Assembly (NCBI GenBank): GCA_910586515.1
Contig: CAJUGL010000044.1
Coordinates: forward strand, 1 to 28,705
DNA from: an uncultured Acetatifactor sp.
GTDB taxonomy: Bacteria > Bacillota > Clostridia > Lachnospirales > Lachnospiraceae
Length of the DNA: 28,705 nucleotides
Direction: 5' to 3'
The position numbers were made by a program, and so were the translations under genes. Shown here piece by piece: positions 16,202-24,040 of this stretch. The notes beneath the pieces are model-generated. The model was given only the letters and a program-made list of their open reading frames with translations, was not told the origin of the DNA and ran no database searches. Position 1 is the stretch's first letter. Every line of letters begins with the position of its first letter.

Positions 16202-17128
16202 ATGAAAAAGAAGGAACACCCGTTTTGGAATGATCTGAAAAAAAACCGTACCAAGTGGCTTATGATTCTGCCGGCTGCTGTTGTGGTCATTTTGATGTGC
16301 TATATTCCCATGGCGGGAATCGTACTGGCCTTTAAGGAATTCAACTATCATGACGGGATTTTCGGCAGTCCCTGGGTGGGATTTAAGAATTTTGAATACT
16401 TCTTTCAGTCCGGCAAAGCCTGGACCACCACCAGGAATACCATCCTATATAATGTGGCCTTCCTGTGTGTGAACACGCTGCTGCAGATCACCTGCGCCAT
16501 ACTGCTCAGCGAACTGGCAGGGAAATATTTCAAACGGATCACCCAGTCCGTGATGTTCCTGCCCTACTTCATCTCCTGGGTGGTGGTAGGCGCATTTATC
16601 TACAATATGTTCAACTACGAATTCGGGGCGGTGAACAGCTTCCTTCGTTCTATCGGACAGGAACCCCTGGATGTATATTCCAACAAGGCTGCTTGGCCGG
16701 TAATCCTGATTGTAGTCAGCGCCTTTAAGAACGTGGGATACGGCACGGTGATGTACCTGGCCAGTATTGTGAACATCGACGGGGAAATGTTTGAGGCGGC
16801 AGATCTGGACGGGGCTACCATGTGGCAGAAGATTCGCTATATCACACTGCCCTGCATACGGCCTACAGTGGTGATTCTGTTCCTGATGGCCATCGGCACC
16901 ATTATGAAGGGCGACTTCCAGATGTTCTGGCAGGTCACGGGCAATAACCCCATGGTTCTGGAGGTGACGGACGTAATTGACACCTATGTGACCCGCTCCC
17001 TGCTGAATCTTCAGGAATTTGGCATGACCAGTGCGGCAGGACTTTATCAGTCGGGACTTTCCTTTGTCCTGGTCCTGATAGCAAATTATGCCGTGAAAAA
17101 AGTGGAACCGGATTACGCGCTGTTTTAG
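16202..17128 (+). CDS. Carbohydrate ABC transporter permease (LplB/YteP-like)
   Basis: 308 residues, six predicted membrane helices. The cytoplasmic EAA loop is EAADLDGATMWQKIRYITLP (residues 198-217), the contact for the ATPase, with the Gly at the usual place. The start MKKKEHPFWNDLKKNRTKWLM and the next helix (MLILPA-like, IPMAGIVLAFKEFN) are typical of the LplB subfamily used for oligosaccharides from complex glycans. GGGGAGGAA 6 nt upstream supports the ATG. The second permease starts 34 nt after its stop. No ATPase gene is present; such importers commonly share an MsmK-type ATPase encoded elsewhere. Confidence 0.93.
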   Translation: MKKKEHPFWNDLKKNRTKWLMILPAAVVVILMCYIPMAGIVLAFKEFNYHDGIFGSPWVGFKNFEYFFQSGKAWTTTRNTILYNVAFLCVNTLLQITCAILLSELAGKYFKRITQSVMFLPYFISWVVVGAFIYNMFNYEFGAVNSFLRSIGQEPLDVYSNKAAWPVILIVVSAFKNVGYGTVMYLASIVNIDGEMFEAADLDGATMWQKIRYITLPCIRPTVVILFLMAIGTIMKGDFQMFWQVTGNNPMVLEVTDVIDTYVTRSLLNLQEFGMTSAAGLYQSGLSFVLVLIANYAVKKVEPDYALF

Positions 17129-17161
17129 TAAATGTTTGAAAGCAGAAGGGAGGCCATGGCA

Positions 17162-18076
17162 ATGGCAAAGAGAACGCACCGCGGAGGAAAGCCTGTAGGG
17201 CAGGACCGCATTTTATTCAATATACTTTCCTACATAATACTGACAGTCCTGTCAGCTGCATGCCTGCTGCCGTTCTTACTGGTGTTAAGCGGGTCCGTGT
17301 CGGAACAGTACGCCATTCAGCTTCACGGCTACCGGCTGATTCCGGAGACATTTTCCCTTGACGCGTACAAGATGCTGTTCCGGATTCCGGAGGAGCTGCT
17401 GCGGGCATACGGAGTGACGATTTTTGTGACCGCGGCAGGAACGCTTCTGGGACTGTGGCTCACCAGTATGGCGGCGTATGTACTTGCAAGCCGGGATTTC
17501 CGGTATCGGTACCAGGTATCCTTTTTCTTCTACTTTACCTCCATTTTCGGAGGCGGCCTGGTGCCCTGGTACATTTTCAACACCAAGTATCTGCGCTTTC
17601 ACAACAGTATCATCGCGCTGATTCTTCCGATTCTGGTGAATGTGACTTATCTGCTGATTCTGAAAAGTTACATGATGAGCATTCCGGATGCTCTGTACGA
17701 ATCAGCGAAACTGGACGGCGCGGGGGACATGCGGATCTATCGGAATATTGCGCTGCCCCTGTCCAAGGCAGGCCTTGCCACAGTGGGATTGTTTATCGCT
17801 TTGAACTACTGGAACGACTGGTACAATGCCATGTTGTTCCTGGATGAGGGCAGACGGGATATGTATCCCCTGCAGTATTTTCTGAACAATATCCTCACCA
17901 AGGCCCAGGCCATGAACGCTGCGGCGGCGAGAAGCGGCATTCCCGCCAGTGACGTGCCCAGTGAACCCATGAAGCTTGCCATGACAGTGGTTGCCACTGG
18001 ACCCATTGTTCTGCTGTATCCCTTCCTGCAGAAATATTTTGTAAAAGGCGTTACCATCGGGGCGGTAAAGGGCTGA
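17162..18076 (+). CDS. Carbohydrate ABC transporter permease (LplC/YtcP-like)
   Basis: 304 residues from the ATG at 17162, chosen because GGGAGG lies 8 nt upstream; earlier in-frame starts at 17132 and 17156 have poor spacing. Six membrane helices; EAA loop YESAKLDGAGDMRIYRNIAL (near residue 179). The end GVTIGAVKG is a hallmark of this permease type, where ..FVKGVTIGAVKG forms the C terminus. It pairs with the upstream LplB-like subunit to form the translocation channel for the lipoprotein-delivered sugar. Confidence 0.93.
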   Translation: MAKRTHRGGKPVGQDRILFNILSYIILTVLSAACLLPFLLVLSGSVSEQYAIQLHGYRLIPETFSLDAYKMLFRIPEELLRAYGVTIFVTAAGTLLGLWLTSMAAYVLASRDFRYRYQVSFFFYFTSIFGGGLVPWYIFNTKYLRFHNSIIALILPILVNVTYLLILKSYMMSIPDALYESAKLDGAGDMRIYRNIALPLSKAGLATVGLFIALNYWNDWYNAMLFLDEGRRDMYPLQYFLNNILTKAQAMNAAAARSGIPASDVPSEPMKLAMTVVATGPIVLLYPFLQKYFVKGVTIGAVKG

Positions 18077-18162
18077 CCCCCTGGCATCAATCCTTGAAAA
18101 AAGTTCGCAAGAATTTTTTTATAGAAACCGAAATGCAAAAAAGCAAAAAGGAGGAACGTTTT

Positions 18163-19812
18163 ATGAGAAAGAAAACAAGAATCAGCGGTCTGCTTATGGC
18201 ACTGTTGCTGGGAATCGGCACTTTGAGCGGATGCGGCAGCGAACCTGCGGCTACGGGTTCATCCACTCCGGATGTGCCTGTGTCGGAAGAGTCAGAGGAG
18301 GCATCGGATTCTTCATCCGGGCAGGAGTCTGCATCCGAATCAGCGCCGGAGGCGGAGGCTCAGGCGGAAGGACCGGATATCTCCGAGGAAGTGACCCTGA
18401 CCATGTACCTCATCGGAGACCGCCCCGTGGACAATGACGAGGTGTTTGCGAAAATCAACGAAAAACTGAAGGCGGAAATCAATGCCACCATTGATGTGAA
18501 GTTCATGAGCTGGGGCGAATATGAACAGAAATATCCGCTGATCTTTGCTTCCGGAGAAGACTGGGACATCATCTATACGGCTGACTGGTGTTTCTACAAT
18601 GCACAGGCCACCAAGCAGGGATTCTGGGAGATTACCCAGGAAGCGCTCGACACTTACGCACCCATGACTGCGGCAAGCATTTATCCGGAGGCCTGGGAGC
18701 AGGCAAAGGTAGACGGACAGGTATTTATGCTTCCCATGAACTACAAGGAGATTACTTCCTATGTGTACATGGCAAGGGGCGATCTGATGGATAAATACGA
18801 TATCAAGTCCGTTGCGTCCCTGGACGAGGCGGAGGCCTACATGGATGCCATCGTGGCAAACGAGCCCACTTTGATTCCCCTGGATGTAGGCTCCGATTAC
18901 GACAAGCTCTTTGTGTTTGACCGCATGTGGCAGAAAGCGAACTGGGAGTCTGAGGAAAAAGTAGCCGGAATCGGCACATGGCAGGCAATGGGCAGCGTCA
19001 GCGAAACGGACGACAATGCGGAAGTGAAGGGCGTTTACGATCAGCCGGAGTTCCAGGGTGTGATTGAGCGCCTGAAGAGCTGGAAGGACAAAGGATTCTG
19101 GAGCAAAAACGCCGTTGTCAATACCCAGAACAACACGGAAAGCTTCCAGGCAGGAAAGTCTGCATTGGCCCTCTGCAATGCCAATACGGCAAAAAGTATC
19201 TACACACAGATGTCCGCCGAGCATCCGGAATGGGATGTGCGCGTATTTGACGCCCAGGACGGCGTACCGCCTGTTTTGAATTCCTATCTGGCAAACGGTA
19301 TGAGCATTTTCTCCAAATCCAAACATCCGGAGCGGGCGCTGATGGCTCTTGATTATCTGCGCAACGATGTGGAAATCAACAATCTGTTCTGCTACGGCAT
19401 TGAGGGCAAGCACTGGGAAGCTTCCGGAGACAACGCACTGGTATCCCTGCCTGACAGCTCCAATTATGCTTATGACAGCAACTGCAACTGGGGCGTGCGC
19501 AACGACGCAAGCTGGCGTGTTGTGGAAGGCGGTATCCCGGGACTGGAGGAGCTGAATGCCCAGTGGAAGGAAACAGCCTACAGCAGACGTTATCAGACCT
19601 TCGTGTTCAACGATGGGGATGTGAAAAACGAGATCGCTGCCATTACCGAGATCTTCAACTCGGAATACAAGCTGCTGGGACTGGGCTTTACGGATGACCC
19701 TGCAGGCGACATTGCAAAGCTGAAGGAAAAGATGGCTGCGGCAGGCGCGGACACCGTGTATGCAGAGATGCAGAAGCAGGCCCAGGAATTCCTGTCAACA
19801 AACGAAAACTGA
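18163..19812 (+). CDS. Extracellular sugar-binding lipoprotein of the ABC importer (LipO-like)
   Basis: 549 residues from the ATG at 18163 (AAAAGGAGG 8 nt upstream). The signal peptide has charged MRKKTR, a hydrophobic core and lipobox LSGC, so Cys24 is lipidated. A Ser/Glu/Ala-rich flexible tether spans about 31-75, then a family-1 type solute-binding fold. The C-terminal region (about 500-545, EYKLLGLGFTDDPAGDIAKLKEKM) has the DUF3502-like look of LipO proteins. It delivers a carbohydrate, probably an oligosaccharide, to the two upstream permeases. In the 86-bp gap before it, A-rich and T-rich runs around TTCGCAAGAA (18099-18121) can form a short hairpin that may partly end or stabilise transcripts, as often seen before highly expressed binding proteins; this is weak. 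Confidence 0.93.
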   Translation: MRKKTRISGLLMALLLGIGTLSGCGSEPAATGSSTPDVPVSEESEEASDSSSGQESASESAPEAEAQAEGPDISEEVTLTMYLIGDRPVDNDEVFAKINEKLKAEINATIDVKFMSWGEYEQKYPLIFASGEDWDIIYTADWCFYNAQATKQGFWEITQEALDTYAPMTAASIYPEAWEQAKVDGQVFMLPMNYKEITSYVYMARGDLMDKYDIKSVASLDEAEAYMDAIVANEPTLIPLDVGSDYDKLFVFDRMWQKANWESEEKVAGIGTWQAMGSVSETDDNAEVKGVYDQPEFQGVIERLKSWKDKGFWSKNAVVNTQNNTESFQAGKSALALCNANTAKSIYTQMSAEHPEWDVRVFDAQDGVPPVLNSYLANGMSIFSKSKHPERALMALDYLRNDVEINNLFCYGIEGKHWEASGDNALVSLPDSSNYAYDSNCNWGVRNDASWRVVEGGIPGLEELNAQWKETAYSRRYQTFVFNDGDVKNEIAAITEIFNSEYKLLGLGFTDDPAGDIAKLKEKMAAAGADTVYAEMQKQAQEFLSTNEN

Positions 19813-19834
19813 CGATTGATTCTCCCTAGACAGA

Positions 19835-19874
19835 GGAGCAGCCGCACTGGGCAATCAGCGCGGCTGTTCCTTTT
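19835..19874 (+). terminator. Rho-independent terminator of the ABC importer operon
   Basis: GGAGCAGCCGC (19835-19845) pairs with GCGGCTGTTCC (19860-19870) over 11 bp with one G-T pair, followed by TTTT. It lies 22 nt after the lipoprotein stop codon. Confidence 0.85.
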
Positions 19875-20210
19875 GCGAGTGCGTTATATTCCGATAATAA
19901 GAAACGTTCTAATCCTTGAGCACGATTTTGACCGTTTGAAAAGGCGCCGTCCAGAGGGATGGAGGGAGGCCATACCCATGGCATGTGGCTGATGGAAGAC
20001 AGCTCACGGGCCAAACGCTTGTTTGCAGTAAGGCGCCGGATTTTTATGGGACTGGAGGAAGGACTTCGCAAAACGGCGGACAAAAGCGGAGGCGAAGTCC
20101 GAATAGGCGGGCTCTATGGTCAAGTCCCTGAGGAAGGAAAGGCAGGATGTCCCCATGGAGGAAAGGGCACCGAGCCACTCCTCCTAGTCTAACCGGTTCC
20201 GGTTGTTATA

Positions 20211-20267
20211 GAAGACTTAAAATATGCCGAACATTAGTTCGCGCCAGTTCAAGTCCGGCTACCAGCA
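20211..20267 (+). other. tRNA-Leu(UAA)-like 3' segment inside the structured region
   Basis: Anticodon-like loop CTTAAAA (20216-20222: U33, anticodon UAA, A37, A38) with a degenerate stem (3 of 5 pairs), a class II variable arm CGAAC-ATTA-GTTCG (20228-20241), and a T arm GCCAG/CCGGC with a perfect 7-nt T loop TTCAAGT (20243-20259; one mismatch in the stem), then TACCAGC-A in the place of the acceptor 3' strand. The spacing between these parts is that of a leucine tRNA. No matching D arm or 5' acceptor strand is present, so it is not a functional tRNA. It may be a tRNA-like domain of the RNA or an old integration-site (att) scar. Confidence 0.5.
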
Positions 20268-20281
20268 TTATCTTGATACAG

Positions 20282-20323
20282 GAATCCACAAATTCAGCCG
20301 GGCGCTGGGGTGGGTTCTTTTTT
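20282..20323 (+). terminator. Rho-independent terminator ending the structured non-coding region
   Basis: GAATCCAC (20282-20289) pairs with GTGGGTTC (20310-20317), with an inner CAGC/GCTG stem (20295-20307), followed by TTTTTT (20318-20323). No protein gene on the plus strand ends before it except one already closed by the terminator at 19835-19874, which implies a separate transcript. Confidence 0.8.
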
Positions 20324-20357
20324 CTTTGCTTAAAAATACACATCAATTTATAAACTA

Positions 20358-20386
20358 TTGATAAATGGCAAATAAACCGTTATAAT
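20358..20386 (+). promoter_or_regulatory. Strong sigma-A-type promoter of the membrane-protein pair
   Basis: TTGATA (20358-20363), a 17-nt spacer and perfect TATAAT (20381-20386), about 65 nt before the start codon at 20453. Confidence 0.85.
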
Positions 20387-20452
20387 AACAATAATACTTT
20401 ATTTGCGGTCATAAAATGAACGGCGGTGCGCACAGTAGATAGAGAGGCTGGG

Positions 20453-22060
20453 ATGGTAAAAAACAGATTTAAGGGGAACAGGAAGAATATACGTGAATAT
20501 TTTTGGGGATGTGCCGTGTTTTTGCTGCTCATAGTTTATCTTTCTCTGTTTGCCTACCTGAATATGGCAAAATACAATCAGCATGTAGATTCGGATATAG
20601 CGGCAGAGGCGCTGTGGGCCAGGGAGATCTGGACACAAAAAACACTTACGCCGGATGACTGGATTGTCAGCACAAAGCGGTATGTGTTCGGTATGCCGAC
20701 GATTGCAGCGCTGTTTTACGGATTGACGGGGAGTATGACAATGGCGGCCGGGATGGCCTGCGTGCTGGTGGGAGCTGTGCTGGCAGGCGTTTTTTACTGG
20801 TTTTTGCGGTGGATTGGTCTGTCCAGAACAGCATCTCTGGCCGGGCTGCTGGCTTTATGCGCGGTGCCGGTGAATGGACTCCGCAATGAAGGTCAGATGG
20901 TGCCCTTTGTCATGCTGCTTTTGTTTTTGTTTGCAGGATATTATGCTCTTCACAGTATTCTGGCTTTTCTGGCTATAGGTTTTTATCTCCATCTTCGGAG
21001 GGGAAAAATTGGCCGGGGTACCGTGGGGGCGTGGATTTTGCTGGGAGGATTTGCACTGCTTATGTGTTTTGAGGGCCAGCGCTGCCTTCAGCTGTTGATT
21101 CTGCCCATGGCAGCGGCGGAGGCAGTGATGCTGTTTACGGAATCGAAAGGCTTTTCCGCAGGGCTTTCCTCAAAACGGCTGCTGGCCGCTGGCTTTCCGG
21201 CAACGCTGCTGCTGGCATATGCGTTGTCCTGTCTGTATAAGGGGCAGGTGGATTATCCGATGTATCTCCAGACGCCTCAGGACACGGTAAAGCGGCTTTT
21301 GGTGACGGTTCCCGGGGCTATCCTGGAAGGTTTCGGAATAGCCGGAGGGGTGAGAGCGGGAAGTTTTGCTTCTTTGATGCAGATGTTGGTCTGGGCTTTT
21401 TTGGCGCTGGTGGGGTATGGACTTTTTCTTTTGTTCAGAAAGGAGCGGCGGGATGAGGAGCAAAGGATGGCTGTAGGTATCCTGGTGGTCTCTCTGGGCG
21501 TCACCGCGCTGATTGTAGCGCTGACCACGGCGGAGCCGGCGCATAATTACTTCTTTTTTTCCTGGTATATCGCTGTGATCGTGGTGGGTTGGCTGGTGGA
21601 TAAATTCCGGAAGACGGGAGCCTGGTTCGGAGATCTGATTTTGCTTTCGCTGTGTGTTTTTGCTTTGCTGAATCTCAGGTATACCTACGCGGATTCCGTC
21701 ATGACCCGGGATAATTTGAAGGAGTACGAAGAAGTGGCAGATTTTCTGATAGAGGAAGGCGTGGAGTACGGATATGCAGAGTTCTGGGATGCAGGACGAA
21801 TCAGCCTGGTGCGGGACGGCGCCGTGACCATGGGGCATTCCTATGCAATGGAGGATTTGGAGATGTACTGGTGGCTGACATCTCTGAAGTGGTATCCTCC
21901 CAGTCTGCAGGAAGAAATGCGTACGGCCTATGTGGTGCGAAATGCGAAGAAAGAGGCTTTTGAGAGTCAGTTCGGTACAGACGGCGGGCCGGAGCTTCGC
22001 TTTGAAAATGACAGATTTGCAGTCTATATCGGTGACGTGAATTATATGAAAATGTACTAG
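20453..22060 (+). CDS. Multi-spanning membrane protein, probable GT-C type glycosyltransferase
   Basis: 535 residues from the ATG at 20453 (GAGAGG 5 nt upstream); a GTG at 20426 has no RBS. A first helix at about 15-38 is followed by an extracellular loop with HVDSDIAAEALWAREI, where the acidic DSD sits just where GT-C enzymes (ArnT/PMT-like, GT39-type) carry their catalytic aspartate. About ten further helices fill residues 70-420, then a soluble C-terminal domain (about 425-535, YEEVADFLIEEGVEYGYAEFWDAGRISLVRDG). These enzymes move a sugar from a polyprenyl-phosphate donor outside the membrane. No family can be fixed from sequence alone. It is the first gene of a two-gene unit and may act in cell-surface glycan or protein glycosylation. 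Confidence 0.7.
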   Translation: MVKNRFKGNRKNIREYFWGCAVFLLLIVYLSLFAYLNMAKYNQHVDSDIAAEALWAREIWTQKTLTPDDWIVSTKRYVFGMPTIAALFYGLTGSMTMAAGMACVLVGAVLAGVFYWFLRWIGLSRTASLAGLLALCAVPVNGLRNEGQMVPFVMLLLFLFAGYYALHSILAFLAIGFYLHLRRGKIGRGTVGAWILLGGFALLMCFEGQRCLQLLILPMAAAEAVMLFTESKGFSAGLSSKRLLAAGFPATLLLAYALSCLYKGQVDYPMYLQTPQDTVKRLLVTVPGAILEGFGIAGGVRAGSFASLMQMLVWAFLALVGYGLFLLFRKERRDEEQRMAVGILVVSLGVTALIVALTTAEPAHNYFFFSWYIAVIVVGWLVDKFRKTGAWFGDLILLSLCVFALLNLRYTYADSVMTRDNLKEYEEVADFLIEEGVEYGYAEFWDAGRISLVRDGAVTMGHSYAMEDLEMYWWLTSLKWYPPSLQEEMRTAYVVRNAKKEAFESQFGTDGGPELRFENDRFAVYIGDVNYMKMY

Positions 22061-22133
22061 GAGTCAGATTATTTTCAGTCAAAGCACAGAATATTTTTAT
22101 TTAAGAAGAAGCGCCTGGCGGCAGAGGTGTGGG

Positions 22134-23786
22134 ATGATTGTACGGTTTGAGGAACGTGTGGAAAAGGGGGGGAAATACAGGTTATTATACCGGATGGCAG
22201 TGCTTTTCCTGAAAGTCTGTCTGCTGCTGATTGCTCTGTATCTGGCTTATGCAGGGATCCGGTATTCGTATTATTCTCCGAAAGCATATGATCAGGTGAT
22301 TTTTGAGCTGCCGGATTCTCCGCTGCTGCATAGTCTGGTCTTTGCCGGGGTATGCCTTCTTGGGGGAGGATTGTGCTCTCTGCCGAAACTGTTGGGAAGC
22401 AGTCGGGTGGGGGGATTTCTTTGTGACGGAGAAAGACTCTGTAGAGTTATTTTGTTTTTTACCTGTATCTGGCTGGCAGCGGTGGGTTTTTTCTATATCA
22501 GAGAGCATCCTTATTATCCTGAGGGCGATCAGCTTAACACTACCGGAGGCGCGGTTTACGCCAGAGCCGGAGACTTTTCCATGTTTGAAAGGGGCGGTTA
22601 CATAGGACTTTACGAACAGCAGAAAGGATTGGTATTTTTGTACGAAATTCTGTTTACACTGTTTGGAGATTTTCGTTATGATATAGCCGCCGAGATTCAT
22701 TTATGCATGGGAATAGTCACTCTGGCTGCGGGCTATTCTTTTCTGAAAATAATTGCGCCCAGACCTGTATGCCGCATTCTTTACTGCCTGATGATGGCAT
22801 TCTGTCTGCCGTATATTATTTATCTTCCTTATGTATACGGAGATCTTCCCTCTGTCTGCTTCAGCATGATACTGTTCTGGGCGCTGGCAGCCTACGGAAA
22901 AAGAATCAGGAAGAGGTATCTTGCGGTGGGAAGCGCAGCGGCGGCGCTGGGGCTGCTGACCAGGATGAATATCTGGATAGTTCTGATAGCAGTGGGCATT
23001 GGCATGACATTGCTGTGTTTGGAAAAAGTCGGGCTGCGGGCAATGCTGGCAGGGGGATGCATCATATTGGCAGCCTGGGGGGCTGTCAGAGCGGTTGAGG
23101 CCATGTACGAATATCGGTCCGGTTTTGAACGGGGAGTGGGGATTCCCAGCATATTGTGGATTGCCATGGGGCTGCAGGAGACAGACGGCAATCCTGGCAT
23201 ATACAACCGTTATCAGCAGGGGGTGTATGAGGAGTGCGGTTTCCAGCGGGAGGCGGCAATTCGAACCGGCAGGGAGTATATTGCCATGCGGATGAGGTCC
23301 TTTTGGGAGAATCCTGCCTATGCGAAGTATTTCTTTACCAAAAAGGTTAAGATGCAGTGGCTTGAACCTCTTTTCGGTAGCCTTCAGGCCACCAGCCATT
23401 GCAGAGAAGGGGAAGAGCCGGAAGGGTGGATTGTAAGCCTGTATTACGGTGAACTGCATGATCTTGCATGGAAATTCGCTAATTACTACCAGAGCGTAGT
23501 CTATCTGGCGTTTTTAGCCTATGCCGTGCTGTCGTTATTTACTTATTTGGAGGACCCTACGAACAGTGCGGGATGGATTCCGCTCATTGCCGTTGTTGGG
23601 GGATTTCTGTTCAGTCTTATGTGGGAGAGCCAGTGCCGCTATTCTCTGCCTTATTTTCTTTACCTGATTCCTTTTGGAGCGGTGGGCACGGGCAGGATTG
23701 CAGAGGCAGCCGGCAGCTTTATTGTGCAAAGATTGAACGGCAGAGGAATGACGACTGACGGAAATTCTGCCGACGAGGCGGCATAG
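22134..23786 (+). CDS. Multi-spanning membrane protein, probable GT-C type glycosyltransferase
   Basis: 550 residues starting at the ATG at 22134 (AGAGGTG upstream). Helices at about 20-45, 60-80, 100-120, then an extracellular loop HPYYPEGDQLNTTGGAVYARAGDFSMFERGGYIG (about 128-160), more helices from 170 to 320, a large soluble loop (about 325-440), and final helices at about 445-520. The acidic PEGDQ loop after the early helices, followed by YEQQKGLVFLYE and DFRYDIAAEI, is like lipid-linked sugar glycosyltransferases (GT39/GT83 style). It is not obviously a duplicate of the preceding gene, but shares size and architecture and lies 73 bp behind it, without a terminator between them. The two probably act together on a surface polymer; the sugar and acceptor are unknown. 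Confidence 0.68.
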   Translation: MIVRFEERVEKGGKYRLLYRMAVLFLKVCLLLIALYLAYAGIRYSYYSPKAYDQVIFELPDSPLLHSLVFAGVCLLGGGLCSLPKLLGSSRVGGFLCDGERLCRVILFFTCIWLAAVGFFYIREHPYYPEGDQLNTTGGAVYARAGDFSMFERGGYIGLYEQQKGLVFLYEILFTLFGDFRYDIAAEIHLCMGIVTLAAGYSFLKIIAPRPVCRILYCLMMAFCLPYIIYLPYVYGDLPSVCFSMILFWALAAYGKRIRKRYLAVGSAAAALGLLTRMNIWIVLIAVGIGMTLLCLEKVGLRAMLAGGCIILAAWGAVRAVEAMYEYRSGFERGVGIPSILWIAMGLQETDGNPGIYNRYQQGVYEECGFQREAAIRTGREYIAMRMRSFWENPAYAKYFFTKKVKMQWLEPLFGSLQATSHCREGEEPEGWIVSLYYGELHDLAWKFANYYQSVVYLAFLAYAVLSLFTYLEDPTNSAGWIPLIAVVGGFLFSLMWESQCRYSLPYFLYLIPFGAVGTGRIAEAAGSFIVQRLNGRGMTTDGNSADEAA

Positions 23787-23859
23787 GCAGGTGTCTACTG
23801 CATTACCGGGATATGGGTTGCAGGCTACCGCACGGAGAATGTGAAGTAGGAGGCCGGAC

Positions 23860-23905
23860 AAAACAAAAAAGTAATCGGACATACCCGACCGTATGTCTGA
23901 TTACT
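23860..23905 (-). terminator. Minus-strand Rho-independent terminator
   Basis: A 15-bp stem with one G-T pair (23870-23884 with 23891-23905), a 6-nt loop and, on the minus strand, TTTTTTGTTTT. On the plus strand no T-run follows. It lies just after the stop of a short leftward open frame, so it once ended a leftward gene. Confidence 0.85.
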
Positions 23906-23911
23906 CGATGA

Positions 23912-24031
23912 TTACCAATCGCCGCAAACCCAGTATTCATGCGGCTTAGAGAATGGAGTTAAACGCGAAGTTTCCGAACCCCTTGGACAAAAAAACGCTG
24001 TCTCCAACTGCCGTATCCTTATATCCACCAT
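23912..24031 (-). pseudogene. 3' remnant of a leftward gene (39 codons left)
   Basis: A short open frame from ATG 24031 to the TAA at 23912 reads MVDIRIRQLETAFFC.. and ends ..SKPHEYWVCGDW. The stop is 7 nt before the stem of a good leftward terminator, which is how a true gene end looks. There is no RBS, and beyond about 24040 the other strand holds a different gene fragment, so only a tail seems to survive. I do not recognise the protein. It may instead belong to a dispersed repeat. Confidence 0.35.
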
Positions 24032-24040
24032 TATATATAA

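Larger units (their letters stand above)
19875..20324 (+). ncRNA. Candidate large structured non-coding RNA of unknown class
   Basis: About 450 bp between two terminators with no convincing gene. Complementary helices in order: GGCGCC 19943-19948 with GGCGCC 20032-20037, enclosing hairpins GCCAT/ATGGC (19969-19982), GTGGCTG/CAGC-CAC (19985-20007) and CAAAC/GTTTG (20012-20025); a perfect 9-bp stem GGACTTCGC 20061-20069 with GCGAAGTCC 20092-20100; GGCTC 20110-20114 with GAGCC 20172-20176, plus TATGG/CCATG inside; AACC/GGTT (20191-20204); a tRNA-like segment (20211-20267); and a terminator (20282-20323). The 5' end is uncertain; a weak TTGCGA ... TAATAA pair (19873-19900) might be its promoter. 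I cannot match it to RNase P, tmRNA, SRP, 6S or a T-box. Large RNA classes such as GOLLD or ROOL remain possible. Confidence 0.55.

Noticed and set aside
18099..18121. Terminator between the second permease and the lipoprotein
   Set aside because: The stem is mainly A-T with few G-C pairs; it is at most a partial attenuator or mRNA end, so not listed as a terminator.
18340..19413. 357-codon minus-strand open frame inside the lipoprotein gene
   Set aside because: Antisense shadow of the solute-binding protein; no start signal and no recognisable motif.
19959..20192. 77-codon plus-strand frame in the non-coding region
   Set aside because: No RBS, no protein-like composition, and it crosses several RNA helices; the structured-RNA reading explains the sequence better.
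20172..20202. Group II intron domain V (GAGCC ... GGTTC)
   Set aside because: The stretch is too short, has no GNRA loop and no reverse transcriptase is near.
20282..20324. T-box leader (GGGTGGGTTC resembles the T-box core)
   Set aside because: The match is short, lacks the full T-box core and specifier stem, no aminoacyl-tRNA synthetase or amino-acid gene follows, and the sequence is explained by the terminator stem.
23870..23905. Plus-strand terminator for the second GT-C-like gene
   Set aside because: No T-run follows on the plus strand; the T-run is on the minus strand only.
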